DNA from: Flavobacterium saccharophilum
Lineage (GTDB): Bacteria > Bacteroidota > Bacteroidia > Flavobacteriales > Flavobacteriaceae
DNA length: 64,000 nt
Assembly (NCBI RefSeq): GCF_900142735.1
Contig: NZ_FRBY01000001.1
Coordinates: 744,001 to 808,000, forward strand
Reading direction: 5' to 3'
The notes below the pieces were generated by a model. The model was given only the letters and a program-made list of their open reading frames with translations, ran no database searches and was not told where the DNA came from. This document shows, piece by piece, positions 18,948-27,843 of the stretch. Position numbers and translations under genes: made by a program. Positions within the stretch are counted from its first letter, which is position 1. The number at the start of each line of letters is the position of its first letter.

Positions 18948-20021
18948 TCAGCCACCATATTTGGTTTGTAATTCTTCTAACAATAGCATTAATCCTTTGT
19001 CTGCTTCTTCAGCCTGAACATTTGCAAAAATTATAAATGCTTTGTTGATGCTTTTACAAAGATACACTTTGGTCAAAAAAGTTCCGGGATTTCCATTGTG
19101 AAAAGAATATAACAATTTACTTTTTTCGTTAATTTCTGAATTCCATCCGAAAGAAAATTCAGGTAAACCATAATGCATTCTTTGAAATTCTTCGGTACTT
19201 AAGGCTTTCGATTTTCCTTTTAAACCCTGAAGTTGCATTTGGATAAATTTACAATAATCCGGCAAACTAACACTTATATTTCCTGCTGATGAAAGCCAGT
19301 TTAGTTTGTAGTTTAGGGACGGTTCTTCAGGCTTTAAATCTTCGTCGTGTCCCCAAGGCTGATTAATATCTTTTAAATTCGGCTGACCAAATTCAAAATG
19401 GATGTCTAAGCTTTTCCCTAATTCCTTTTCTAAATTTTCATAAGTCTTTCCAGATGCTTTTTCGAGCATTAGTCCCGCAGCAACATAACTTGGATTTGAC
19501 CAATAAACATCTTGTTTTTCTGAAGCTGGTTCTTGTTGTAAAAACCAACGAATAAATTCATATCGCTGCTGCTGATTATTTCCTTTAATTTCATTTTGCG
19601 TTGGTGTTTCATTTCCGTAGGACCATGTATTAATTTTAGCTCTAAAAGTGATGAAATCCTGCAAAGTGAAATCATAAGTAGCTGGATTACTTTTTACTTT
19701 TAATTCAGGATACAAATCAAAAAATTTCGTATCCCATTTAATCTTTCCTTCTTTAACTAAAACCGTAGCCAAGTAACTGGTAACCGTTTTTGTTATCGAT
19801 CCCAAACGAAATTTATCCGACAACTTAGCCTTAAAATTAGTATTGATACGCTGATATCCTAAAGCTTGAATTTCTATAATAGAATCTGACGAAACTACTG
19901 CATACGCCAATTCCGGAATATGATATTTTATTCTAATGCTGTCAGCAAAGGAGCTGTTCTTTTGTGAATGAGAAATTTGGAAAAAGAAAGAGAGTGCAAG
20001 AGCGAAAAGCAATTTTTTCAT
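18948..20021 (-). CDS. Serine hydrolase, beta-lactamase class C fold (S12)
   Basis: Secreted penicillin-binding-protein-like hydrolase of 357 aa with a signal peptide ending SHSQ. The nucleophile motif is S75-I-T-K78 (LGSITKTV) and the third motif HNG is at 308-310. The second motif, normally YxN (usually YSN), reads WSN at 174-176 (VYWSNPSYVAAG), so the usual catalytic tyrosine appears to be tryptophan, with a tyrosine one residue before it. Substrate is not predictable; esterase, D-amino peptidase or PBP-like roles all occur in the family. It lies 61 bases upstream of the S66 peptidase on the same strand. Confidence 0.9.
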   Translation of the reverse strand: MKKLLFALALSFFFQISHSQKNSSFADSIRIKYHIPELAYAVVSSDSIIEIQALGYQRINTNFKAKLSDKFRLGSITKTVTSYLATVLVKEGKIKWDTKFFDLYPELKVKSNPATYDFTLQDFITFRAKINTWSYGNETPTQNEIKGNNQQQRYEFIRWFLQQEPASEKQDVYWSNPSYVAAGLMLEKASGKTYENLEKELGKSLDIHFEFGQPNLKDINQPWGHDEDLKPEEPSLNYKLNWLSSAGNISVSLPDYCKFIQMQLQGLKGKSKALSTEEFQRMHYGLPEFSFGWNSEINEKSKLLYSFHNGNPGTFLTKVYLCKSINKAFIIFANVQAEEADKGLMLLLEELQTKYGG

Positions 20022-20158
20022 TTTGGAGAAGCCGTAAATTAAGTAAGCAAGTTACGAGAGATTATAGGATATACAAACAAATTGAATAAATATTTTATTA
20101 GAATTTTCTTACATTTTAAAATATTTTTCATACTATTGAATCCTAAAAAAATTAACTC

Positions 20159-21265
20159 ATGCAGATTATTAAATTCCGTTTTTATCTGATTATTCTATTT
20201 TCTATTTCACTTCAGGCGCAATCCAAAAAATATATCATCCACACGGTTGCATTTTACAATTTCGAAAACTTCTTTGATACCAATAATGACATCAACACAA
20301 ACGATGACGAATGGACGCCAACGGGAGCGCAGCATTGGACAGAAGAGAAATACCACCAAAAATTAAGAAATCTTTCCAGAGTCATTTCTGAAATTGGAAC
20401 ACCCGAGAACCCAAATGCAGCAACAATTATTGGAGGTTCTGAAATCGAAAATCGGGGAGTTTTGGAAGATTTGATTAAAGAACCCAAACTGCTTCCTTTT
20501 GATTACGGAATCATTCATTTTGATTCGCCTGATAAACGCGGAATCGACGTTGCTTTACTGTATCAAAAGAAATATTTCAAACCAACTTCATTTTCTAATA
20601 TTCCGTTATTAATTTATAAAAATAAGGTCGTAGTAAAGGAAGAGAAAAAGGAAGAAACTGATGATGAACTTGAAGATAAAACAGAAATAACAAAAGATAA
20701 TAACCGTGTTTTTACCAGAGATCAGCTTTTAATAACTGGATTTTTAGAAGGTGAGGAAATAAGTGTTATTGTAAATCACTGGCCGTCAAGATCAGGCGGA
20801 GAAAAAGTTTCGAGCCAATTTCGTGAAGCAGCCGGAAGATTAGATAGAAAGATTATCGATTCTCTACAGCGAATTAATCCAAACGCCAAAGTTTTTACAA
20901 TGGGCGATTTAAATGATGGCCCTTTTAATAAAAGCATTAAAATAGCTTTGGGAGCAAAAGCGAAAAAAAGTGAAGTTCCCGAATTTGGTATTTTCAATCC
21001 CTTTGAAGAAATGGCTAATAAAGGAATGGGAACTATTGCATTTCGGGATTCCTGGGATATTTTTGACCAGATTATGATGACAGAATCCGTTATAAAACCC
21101 AATTATTCCGCTTTTACGTTTTGGAAAGCAGGTATTTTTAACCGGCCTTTTTTAGTTCAGACTTCTGGTCAATACAAAGGATATCCGCTTCGGCATAGTC
21201 AAACCGAAGTCGGTTTTAGTGATCACTTTCCGGTTTATATTTATTTGATAAAAGAAAAAATTTGA
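20159..21265 (+). CDS. Secreted endonuclease/exonuclease/phosphatase-fold protein
   Basis: Metal-dependent phosphoesterase of the EEP superfamily, 368 aa, with an N-terminal signal peptide (LIILFSISLQAQ). The superfamily motifs are present in order: N and E near 33-36 (FYNFENFFDT), catalytic E near 99-101 (GGSEIENRGVLED), VNHWPSRSGG with the active-site His, MGDLNDGPFN, and the terminal FSDHFPVYIY. An acidic Lys/Glu-rich insertion (VVKEEKKEETDDELEDKTEI, about 159-178) is unusual. Extracellular nuclease or phospholipid/inositol phosphatase are all possible. The gene is divergent from the S12 hydrolase. Confidence 0.9.
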   Translation: MQIIKFRFYLIILFSISLQAQSKKYIIHTVAFYNFENFFDTNNDINTNDDEWTPTGAQHWTEEKYHQKLRNLSRVISEIGTPENPNAATIIGGSEIENRGVLEDLIKEPKLLPFDYGIIHFDSPDKRGIDVALLYQKKYFKPTSFSNIPLLIYKNKVVVKEEKKEETDDELEDKTEITKDNNRVFTRDQLLITGFLEGEEISVIVNHWPSRSGGEKVSSQFREAAGRLDRKIIDSLQRINPNAKVFTMGDLNDGPFNKSIKIALGAKAKKSEVPEFGIFNPFEEMANKGMGTIAFRDSWDIFDQIMMTESVIKPNYSAFTFWKAGIFNRPFLVQTSGQYKGYPLRHSQTEVGFSDHFPVYIYLIKEKI

Positions 21266-21269
21266 AATT

Positions 21270-21342
21270 GTAGAGGGCACAGCAGTGCGTCTAAACATTT
21301 TCCATTTACGAAAGTGACGCACTGCTGTGCGCCTCTACAAAA
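21270..21342. repeat. Palindromic repeat, TGTAGAGGC...CAGCAGTGCGTC family
   Basis: Arms of 24 (21270-21293) and 25 bases (21318-21342) are complementary apart from one extra base (GGGC against GCGCC). It lies between two plus-strand genes and could end transcription of the phosphoesterase gene. It belongs to yet another class of flavobacterial intergenic palindrome. Confidence 0.8.
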
Positions 21343-21386
21343 ACTTTTCCTTAACTTAGCTACTCAGAAACTTAGTATCTTAAAAC

Positions 21387-21926
21387 ATGTCAATAGCAAA
21401 ACCTTTCAATCTTACAAAATGGATCGACGAAAACCGTCATTTATTAAAACCACCAGTTGGAAATAAAAATCTCTATGTTGATTCAGGCGATTATATTGTA
21501 ATGATTGTTGCGGGTCCAAATGCCCGAAAAGATTATCATTACAACGAAACCGAAGAGCTTTTTTATCAACTCGAAGGAAGTATAAAAGTAGTAATTCAGG
21601 AAGATGGTGAACGCAAAGAAATGGAGTTAAATGCCGGAGATATGTACCTGCATCCTGCTAAAATTCCGCATTCTCCAGTTCGTTCTGCGGGTTCAATTGG
21701 CTTGGTAATCGAGCGCAAACGTGCCGGAAAAGGGTATACTGACGGATTGCTTTGGCATTGTGATAACTGCAATCATAAATTATACGAAGTGTATTTTGAA
21801 CTGCATAATATCGAGAAAGACTTCTTGCCGCATTTCGAACATTTCTATAATTCAGAAGATTTAAGAACTTGTGATAATTGCGGAACTGTAATGGAATCTG
21901 ATCCGAGGTTTGTCGCGAAGAAGTAG
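21387..21926 (+). CDS. nbaC: 3-hydroxyanthranilate 3,4-dioxygenase
   Basis: Non-haem Fe(II) cupin enzyme of the kynurenine pathway that opens 3-hydroxyanthranilate to 2-amino-3-carboxymuconate semialdehyde, leading to quinolinate/NAD or to catabolism. The 179-aa length is typical of bacterial enzymes. Iron ligands are H51, E57 (HYNETEELFYQL) and H95 (HPAKIPHSP). The C-terminal rubredoxin-like metal site is C125, C128 (CDNC) and C162, C165 (CDNCG). These positions equal those I recall for the Cupriavidus enzyme. No other kynurenine gene is adjacent. The ALDH gene at 23280 could be a downstream step but looks more like ALDH7. Also named haaO. Confidence 0.96.
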   Translation: MSIAKPFNLTKWIDENRHLLKPPVGNKNLYVDSGDYIVMIVAGPNARKDYHYNETEELFYQLEGSIKVVIQEDGERKEMELNAGDMYLHPAKIPHSPVRSAGSIGLVIERKRAGKGYTDGLLWHCDNCNHKLYEVYFELHNIEKDFLPHFEHFYNSEDLRTCDNCGTVMESDPRFVAKK

Positions 21927-21938
21927 TTTAATTTTTAG

Positions 21939-22021
21939 GAGCTAATCCCGCTATCCATTACAATCTTTTGTGCCGAACCCCGGCACAAAAGGATTTCCAC
22001 TTCTATCGGGGCTAGGGCACC
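21939..22021. repeat. Structured intergenic element, copy 1
   Basis: Starts with GAGCTAATCCCGCTATCC and ends with CTATCGGGGCTAGGGCAC, around a central hairpin (CTTTTGTGCCG/CGGCACAAAAG, loop AACCC, 21966-21992). The same ends recur at 35490-35570 with a different but still complementary stem. It lies between two convergent genes. Confidence 0.85.
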
Positions 22022-22137
22022 CGTTTTCAAAAGAAATTTTAATTTTCAATTATCATAATCTTTGTCTAAGTTCAAAACTTTGGTAAAGATCGATACCAAT
22101 AAAATCTTTTAATCTAAATAATCTGTGGAAAAAAGAT

Positions 22138-23097
22138 TTACAATTCAAATCGTTTCCCTTGCTCCGGATAAATAATTTGTACTCCTAAATCATTCTGATT
22201 CTTAATTTGTTCTTTAAGCGTTAAAATATTTTTTGTTGGCGGTTTTAAATGCGTCACGATAATTTTAAAACCTTTCAAAGTTCCTTTTCCAGCTAACTCT
22301 TCTAAAACGTGAAGTTCTTTCATCAAATAATTTGGGGTTAAATGCCCAAATAAAAATTGGTCCGGCTGTTCGTTCGGGAAGGATACTTCAATAAAAATTC
22401 CTTTTAATTGTTTGCTTTTTACAAGTGGTGCAATTGCTGTCCATAAATCTTTCAAATCATTACTTTTTTCAACAGCATCAGGTCCGGTATCTCCTAAATA
22501 TAAAGCATAAGCATCTCCATTTTTAATTAGAAAAGCGGTGCTCTCAAAAGGATTGACATGGCTTAACGGAAAAGTTTTAACTGTCATTGTAGTATTGGTG
22601 ATCGGAGTTTCTTCGCCAATATTTAAAGTTTGGAAATGATATTTTTTCAAGGGTTTTCCGGGACCTATATCTCCAAAATTAGCCCAGGTCTGATCATTAA
22701 AATAATGGTTTTCCATCATTTCCATGCACTTACTTGTAGCGTAAACGGTCTTAGACGAATCGGCTGGTGAATTAATAATCAATCCTGAAACATGATCCAA
22801 ATGCGCATGCGAAATGAAATAGCCTTTTATATATTTTCTCAAAACTTCGCTCGTTGAGACTTTGAAAGTTTTATTTTCAATTGCTTTTTCAATTCCGGCA
22901 TTTATAGTTCCGGCGTCTAAACTGATATAATCGTTTGTATTGATTGGAGCTAATAAATAGGCTGATAGATTTTTTTCATCAATACCACCTTTTACTCCCA
23001 AAGGAACAACCTGAAAAGAAGGTTTCTCTGTTTTTTGCGAGAAAGCATTCAATGAAATTAAAAGGAAACAAATCAAAAACCGATTGAAAATGGTCAT
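22138..23097 (-). CDS. Class II 3',5'-cyclic-nucleotide phosphodiesterase (PDEase II)
   Basis: Metallo-beta-lactamase-fold phosphodiesterase expected to hydrolyse cAMP or cGMP. I prefer the ATG at 23097 (319 aa), which directly gives a signal peptide (FLICFLLISLNAFSQ); the longer frame to 23127 adds ten residues before it. The metal motif is SHAHLDHVSG, followed by YATSKCMEMMENH, SHVNPFESTAF, LYLGDTGPDA and the terminal ITHLKPP. These fit the PDEase II family. Secretion means it would act on periplasmic or extracellular nucleotide, not on an internal second messenger. Confidence 0.88.
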   Translation of the reverse strand: MTIFNRFLICFLLISLNAFSQKTEKPSFQVVPLGVKGGIDEKNLSAYLLAPINTNDYISLDAGTINAGIEKAIENKTFKVSTSEVLRKYIKGYFISHAHLDHVSGLIINSPADSSKTVYATSKCMEMMENHYFNDQTWANFGDIGPGKPLKKYHFQTLNIGEETPITNTTMTVKTFPLSHVNPFESTAFLIKNGDAYALYLGDTGPDAVEKSNDLKDLWTAIAPLVKSKQLKGIFIEVSFPNEQPDQFLFGHLTPNYLMKELHVLEELAGKGTLKGFKIIVTHLKPPTKNILTLKEQIKNQNDLGVQIIYPEQGKRFEL

Positions 23098-23208
23098 ATC
23101 TAAATAATTTTGTAGTGCAAATTTCATGAATTAAAGCGAATAAATCGATCCATATTTCCAAAATTCATCATAAATAGCACTAAATTTACTTTGTTTTTAA
23201 TAATAGAA

Positions 23209-23242
23209 TTGGATCAGAATTCAACGCGAAATAATATCTTTA
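23209..23242 (+). promoter_or_regulatory. Possible promoter of the ALDH gene
   Basis: TTG (23209-23211), 23 bases, then TATCTTTA (23235-23242), one mismatch from TAnnTTTG. The start codon is 37 bases downstream. Weak match. Confidence 0.35.
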
Positions 23243-23279
23243 CAGAAAAAATATAACAATTTTAACTAAAAAAGTTACA

Positions 23280-24833
23280 ATGACAACAATAGCATCGCAA
23301 TTTGGAATGAATGAGGCTCTGGATAAATTGGGCATCAAATTGATAAATGACGGAACATCAACAGGTTTGCAAAACTTTTCATCAGGAGAAATTCTGGATA
23401 GTTTTTCGCCAGTTGACGGAAAATTAATTGCTTCGGTAAAAATGTCAACACAGGAAGATTACGAAAAAGTAATGCGTTCAGCAACGGAAGCATTCAAAAC
23501 ATTTCGTTTGATTCCTGCGCCACAACGTGGTGAAATTGTACGTCAGTTTGGAGAAAAATTACGTCAGAATAAAGAAGCGCTTGGTAAATTGGTTTCTTAT
23601 GAAATGGGAAAATCATTGCAGGAAGGCTACGGAGAAGTTCAGGAAATGATCGATATCTGTGATTTTGCAGTTGGATTATCAAGACAATTGCACGGCTTAA
23701 CAATGCATTCTGAAAGACCAGGACACCGTATGTATGAGCAATATCATTCGTTGGGAGTTGTTGGAATTATTTCTGCATTTAACTTTCCGGTGGCAGTCTG
23801 GTCCTGGAATACGGCATTAGCATGGATTTCCGGAGATGTTTGCGTTTGGAAACCTTCTGAAAAAACACCTTTATGCGGAATTGCGTGTCAAAATATTATA
23901 GCTCAGGTTATCAAAGAAAACAATCTTCCGGAAGGAATTTCATGTTTGATTAACGGAGATTACAAAATAGGGGAGTTAATGACAAAAGATACTCGTATAC
24001 CCTTAATTTCTGCAACAGGTTCAACGCGAATGGGAAAAATCGTGGCACAGGCTGTAGCCGGACGTTTAGGAAAATCATTATTAGAGCTAGGAGGAAATAA
24101 TGCGATAATTGTAACTCCGGATGCTGATATTAAAATGACCGTTATTGGAGCTGTTTTTGGAGCTGTAGGAACTGCAGGACAACGTTGTACTTCAACGCGT
24201 CGTTTAATTATTCACGAAAGTATTTACGATAAAGTGAAAGATGCTTTAGTGGCAGCATATAAACAATTGCGCATAGGAAATCCGCTTGACGAAAACAATC
24301 ATGTCGGACCACTTATTGATACTCACGCAGTTGAAATGTATGCAATCGCTTTAAACAAAGTAGTTGCTGAAGGCGGAAAAATTCTGGTTGAAGGCGGAGT
24401 ACTTTCAGGAGAAGGTTACGAAAGTGGCTGTTATGTAAAACCGGCTATTGCTGAGGCTGAAAATTCTTTCGCAATTGTACAACACGAAACATTTGCTCCG
24501 GTTTTGTACTTAGTTAAATATTCTGGTGAAGTTGATAATGCAATCGAAATTCAGAATGGAGTAGGACAAGGATTATCTTCTGCAATTATGACCAATAATT
24601 TACGTGAAGCCGAAAGATTTTTATCTGTTGTAGGTTCTGATTGCGGAATTGCAAACGTAAACATCGGAACTTCGGGAGCCGAAATTGGTGGTGCTTTTGG
24701 AGGAGAAAAAGAAACCGGAGGAGGTAGAGAATCTGGTTCTGATGCCTGGAAAATTTATATGCGTCGTCAAACGAATACGATCAATTATACCACAAGTTTG
24801 CCCTTGGCACAAGGAATTAAATTTGATTTGTAA
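23280..24833 (+). CDS. ALDH7-type aldehyde dehydrogenase (alpha-aminoadipic semialdehyde dehydrogenase-like)
   Basis: NAD(P)-dependent aldehyde dehydrogenase, 517 aa, cytosolic. The general base is E269 (LLELGGNNA) and the nucleophile is C303 (GTAGQRCTSTRR), with SATGSTRMG at the cofactor site. Overall sequence (VGIISAFNFPVAVWSWN, KPSEKTPLC, IGGAFGGEKETGGGRESGSD) resembles ALDH7/antiquitin, whose members oxidise alpha-aminoadipic semialdehyde/piperideine-6-carboxylate in lysine catabolism. The alternative, a 2-aminomuconate semialdehyde dehydrogenase serving the nearby 3-hydroxyanthranilate dioxygenase, is less likely. It ends at a symmetric terminator shared with the pectate lyase. Confidence 0.92.
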   Translation: MTTIASQFGMNEALDKLGIKLINDGTSTGLQNFSSGEILDSFSPVDGKLIASVKMSTQEDYEKVMRSATEAFKTFRLIPAPQRGEIVRQFGEKLRQNKEALGKLVSYEMGKSLQEGYGEVQEMIDICDFAVGLSRQLHGLTMHSERPGHRMYEQYHSLGVVGIISAFNFPVAVWSWNTALAWISGDVCVWKPSEKTPLCGIACQNIIAQVIKENNLPEGISCLINGDYKIGELMTKDTRIPLISATGSTRMGKIVAQAVAGRLGKSLLELGGNNAIIVTPDADIKMTVIGAVFGAVGTAGQRCTSTRRLIIHESIYDKVKDALVAAYKQLRIGNPLDENNHVGPLIDTHAVEMYAIALNKVVAEGGKILVEGGVLSGEGYESGCYVKPAIAEAENSFAIVQHETFAPVLYLVKYSGEVDNAIEIQNGVGQGLSSAIMTNNLREAERFLSVVGSDCGIANVNIGTSGAEIGGAFGGEKETGGGRESGSDAWKIYMRRQTNTINYTTSLPLAQGIKFDL

Positions 24834-24858
24834 TAAATCTTCAAAACTTACATAATGT

Positions 24859-24886
24859 AAAAGGCTTCCAAATTTGGAAGCCTTTT
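24859..24886. terminator. Bidirectional terminator between ALDH and pectate lyase
   Basis: 28-base perfect palindrome (AAAAGGCTTCCAAA and its complement), flanked by T-rich sequence on the plus side. It sits between convergent stop codons at 24833 and 24912. Confidence 0.85.
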
Positions 24887-24911
24887 ATTTTTGAAAACTG
24901 TTTTATGAGTT

Positions 24912-27755
24912 TTATTTTTTAAGAATGGTCTGATTGAATGAACCATCATTCGTATACACTTTTACTAAATAAGTTCCCTGAATAAGGTTGCTTAAATCGA
25001 TACTTTCAGTATTTTTTCCTCCACTTTTAACTAATGTACCAGACATATTGTAAACCTGAACTTTTTCTACTGTTTGAGCTGATTTTGAAAGGTATAAAGT
25101 ATCAGCAACCGGATTTGGATATAAAAGTATTTTTGCAGTTTCTGGTTCTGCAACAACTTCTGTTGTTTGTGCCATGCGAGCTGTACCGCCAGTATAATGT
25201 GTACTAATGTAAAACAAGTTTGCAACAGATCCTTTTGTAATAGTATTTGAGCCAGCTGGGATTGAAGCTGTAACAATTCCGGCAGCTGCTGTATAAGAAA
25301 CGTTGTTTACTTTAATTGTTCCTGTAAAATTTGAATCAAAAACCAAAGTTAATGTTGATGCACTTGTAGTAGTATAAGTAATCGAAGTGCTTGATTCAAT
25401 TTTTAAGCGTGCTGTCAATGTCAATCCTGCATAAGTTACAGATCCGGGAGTCGAATTCATGTTTCCTGTAATAGTATAAAAGGAACTTGTTTTTCCTGAA
25501 GTGGTAAAGTTGTGAATTTGATCTCCACTTGGTGTTCCGGTTGTAACCGTAATTGTCCCTGAACCCGTTGCAGGTGTTCCAGTACCAGTCGTTGCAATTG
25601 AGTAAGACAATGTTGCAGTTGGAGTTCCGGTAATTGTGATTGTTTTTGCCGTTGTATTTTTTACAAAGCTAATTCCTGAAGCTGGTAGTCCAGTTACAGT
25701 AGCGTCTGTTGCAGTTCCTCCCCAAGTGAAAACAATTGAACTGATAGCCGTACCACTCGCAACTGTTTGATTGTTGTTGCTAGTTGAAGTTAGTGTTTGA
25801 GTTCCTGCCGGATTAACCGTAATTGTTCCGGATCCCGTTGCAGGCGTTCCAGTACCAGTTGTGGCAATTGAGTATGATAATGTTGCCGTTGGAGTTCCTG
25901 TAATAGTGATTGTTTTAGCTGTAGTATTTTTTACAAAACTAATTCCCGAAGCTGGTAATCCAGTTACAGTAGCATCTGTTGCATTTCCGCCCCATGTAAA
26001 TACAATTGTTGCAATGGCAGTTCCGCTTGTTACGGTTTGATTATTATTACCTGTAGAAGTTAATGTTTGAGAACTTGCTGGAGGATTTCCTTCTCCCTGT
26101 ACCGCAACAAGAGTTCCTGAATAATTTGTCAATGTCGATTTAAGAGTAGTAATTACAAGTGAAGATTTGTCATCTACACTATTGTCAAAAGTCCATTTTA
26201 AATCTCCTCCAGAAATACGTCCTGCATATTGTGTCGTTTTGGTTTTTGCCGTTGCAGGCTGATCCACCACTAAATTTTTAACGTATAAGGAAGCATCAGT
26301 ATCAAAGTTATTGTAAACATTTGCGCCTGATTTAGATTTAACAGCGCTGCTTACCGTTTCGCCTCTTGTTGTGGCTACGTAAGCATCAAAATCAGTAGTT
26401 GAACTAATTTTCCCTGCAATATTGTATAAAGGATTTGGATCATTATAAGCGACAAAACGCATGTCATTTGTTCCAATTGAGGCATCAAAAGTATTATTGA
26501 ACGCTTTGATTGATCCACCAGCTTCACCTGAAAAGGTTCCCATTGTTCCGGCATTATTTACCTGATTTGCTTCGTCCCATATATCCGTTCCTTGTAAAGA
26601 GGTAAGCATTGGATTTTTGCTATTGCGGAAATAATTTCCCTCAATAAATAAAGAAGAACCTAATGTTGATCCTGAGCCATATTTAGAAACACCATCAAAA
26701 TAGTTATTATAAATATGGGCTGAATAATAACGTACACGAGGGTGACGAGAATCAGAGTGGTCAAACCAGTTGTGGTGATACGTTATGTATAAACCACTTG
26801 TTGTTCCTTCGCTAAGTCCAAGTAGACTTGCTTTTCCGCTATCCCAAAAGTGATTGTAAGATAAAGTAATGTAAGTTGAAGTTTTATTATCAAGTGCTCC
26901 GTCTCCTTTAATTTGGTCTGCATCGCTTCCTGCATTTCCATAAAACAAATCGCAATTATGAACCCAAATATGATCATTAGCTTGTTGCATTCCAATATTG
27001 TCTCCTGCAGTACTATTACAATTCATAACACCAATATTGCTAACTTCTACATTAGAGGCTGATTTAAGTCGGATTCCCCAGCCATTTGCAACAGCATCTG
27101 TTCCTATACCTTCTAAAGTAATATAGCTTGATGCGTTATTGGCGTTTTCGATAACGATGTCTCCGCCTTCCATTACGGTTAAGTCGGTAATATTTCCTAT
27201 CAATCGGAAAATAAACGGACGTGTGTCTTGTCCTTTTTTGATAGCGTACAAAATGTTTTGTAAACCAACGCAAGGATTTGAGCTCGCACCAGTGATGTTC
27301 ATCGAAATGGTGTTTTTAGTATTTGGAGTAATGTAGGCAATTACCGCATTGTCTTTTGGAGTTCCATCTGCTTTATATCCTCCGGGAACGCGACCGCCGG
27401 AAAAAGCGAAGCCATTACGGTCCTGCGCGGCAACAGTTAAATTACCGGTTGTTGCTCCGGTTCCTTCAACACCAGAGATTACTGGTTTTACTTTTACCGT
27501 ATAAGTTCCGGCTTGCAATCCTGGAATATCAGCTCTAAAATAACTTCCGTAACTACGAATAAGCTGATCATCAATTTTTTTGTCTGTCACCCCTTGACCG
27601 GTGTAGTAGACGTTGTACGTTTGTGCTCCGCTAACGGGCTGCCATTTTACAAAAGCCGACTCCAGCCAGCCAGATGCTTCGTTGATTTGAACTTGTTGTG
27701 CCCAAATTTGAATGGTAATAAAAAACACAGTCAGAAAAAGTAGGTTTTTTTTCAT
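24912..27755 (-). CDS. T9SS-secreted pectate lyase (PL1) with duplicated Ig-like modules
   Basis: Secreted polygalacturonate lyase of 947 aa. Order of parts: signal peptide (ending IWAQ), fibronectin-III-like domain (about 22-108), PL1 beta-helix (about 110-470), linker (to about 560), two near-identical 85-residue modules (562-646 and 652-736), a carbohydrate-binding-like domain (about 744-855) and a T9SS type A sorting domain (YPNPVADTLYL to KK). Beta-helix motifs are WVHNCDLF (a vWiDH equivalent), Ca-binding aspartates in GSDADQIKGD (278-285), and R337-x-P-x-x-R342 (SRHPRVR) with the catalytic arginine. It stands alone, with no SusCD or other pectinase nearby. Its promoter carries a LacI-like palindrome. 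Confidence 0.95.
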   Translation of the reverse strand: MKKNLLFLTVFFITIQIWAQQVQINEASGWLESAFVKWQPVSGAQTYNVYYTGQGVTDKKIDDQLIRSYGSYFRADIPGLQAGTYTVKVKPVISGVEGTGATTGNLTVAAQDRNGFAFSGGRVPGGYKADGTPKDNAVIAYITPNTKNTISMNITGASSNPCVGLQNILYAIKKGQDTRPFIFRLIGNITDLTVMEGGDIVIENANNASSYITLEGIGTDAVANGWGIRLKSASNVEVSNIGVMNCNSTAGDNIGMQQANDHIWVHNCDLFYGNAGSDADQIKGDGALDNKTSTYITLSYNHFWDSGKASLLGLSEGTTSGLYITYHHNWFDHSDSRHPRVRYYSAHIYNNYFDGVSKYGSGSTLGSSLFIEGNYFRNSKNPMLTSLQGTDIWDEANQVNNAGTMGTFSGEAGGSIKAFNNTFDASIGTNDMRFVAYNDPNPLYNIAGKISSTTDFDAYVATTRGETVSSAVKSKSGANVYNNFDTDASLYVKNLVVDQPATAKTKTTQYAGRISGGDLKWTFDNSVDDKSSLVITTLKSTLTNYSGTLVAVQGEGNPPASSQTLTSTGNNNQTVTSGTAIATIVFTWGGNATDATVTGLPASGISFVKNTTAKTITITGTPTATLSYSIATTGTGTPATGSGTITVNPAGTQTLTSTSNNNQTVASGTAISSIVFTWGGTATDATVTGLPASGISFVKNTTAKTITITGTPTATLSYSIATTGTGTPATGSGTITVTTGTPSGDQIHNFTTSGKTSSFYTITGNMNSTPGSVTYAGLTLTARLKIESSTSITYTTTSASTLTLVFDSNFTGTIKVNNVSYTAAAGIVTASIPAGSNTITKGSVANLFYISTHYTGGTARMAQTTEVVAEPETAKILLYPNPVADTLYLSKSAQTVEKVQVYNMSGTLVKSGGKNTESIDLSNLIQGTYLVKVYTNDGSFNQTILKK
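25548..26072 (-). repeat. Tandem 270-bp repeat inside the pectate lyase gene
   Basis: Two 85-codon modules, 90 codons apart, encode almost identical putative Ig-like domains (both contain ATDATVTGLPASGISFVKNT). Near identity suggests a recent duplication or ongoing gene conversion. Confidence 0.9.
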
Positions 27756-27821
27756 AATTGTTTTGGTTTAAGTGGTTAAATAGTTAATGTGGTTTTTTAT
27801 CTTTTACATTTTATTCTTATT

Positions 27822-27835
27822 TGTAATCGATTACA
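27822..27835. promoter_or_regulatory. LacI-type operator at the pectate lyase promoter
   Basis: Perfect 14-base palindrome TGTAATCGATTACA with a central CG, as in LacI/GalR-family operators. It directly follows the putative -7 box, so it would cover the transcription start. Confidence 0.6.
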
Positions 27836-27843
27836 CAAAAATA
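27836..27843 (-). promoter_or_regulatory. -7 box of the pectate lyase promoter (TATTTTTG)
   Basis: Minus-strand TATTTTTG matches TAnnTTTG and abuts the palindrome at 27822-27835. No well-spaced -33 TTG is visible, as might be expected of an activator-dependent or weak promoter. The start codon is about 80 bases downstream. Confidence 0.45.
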
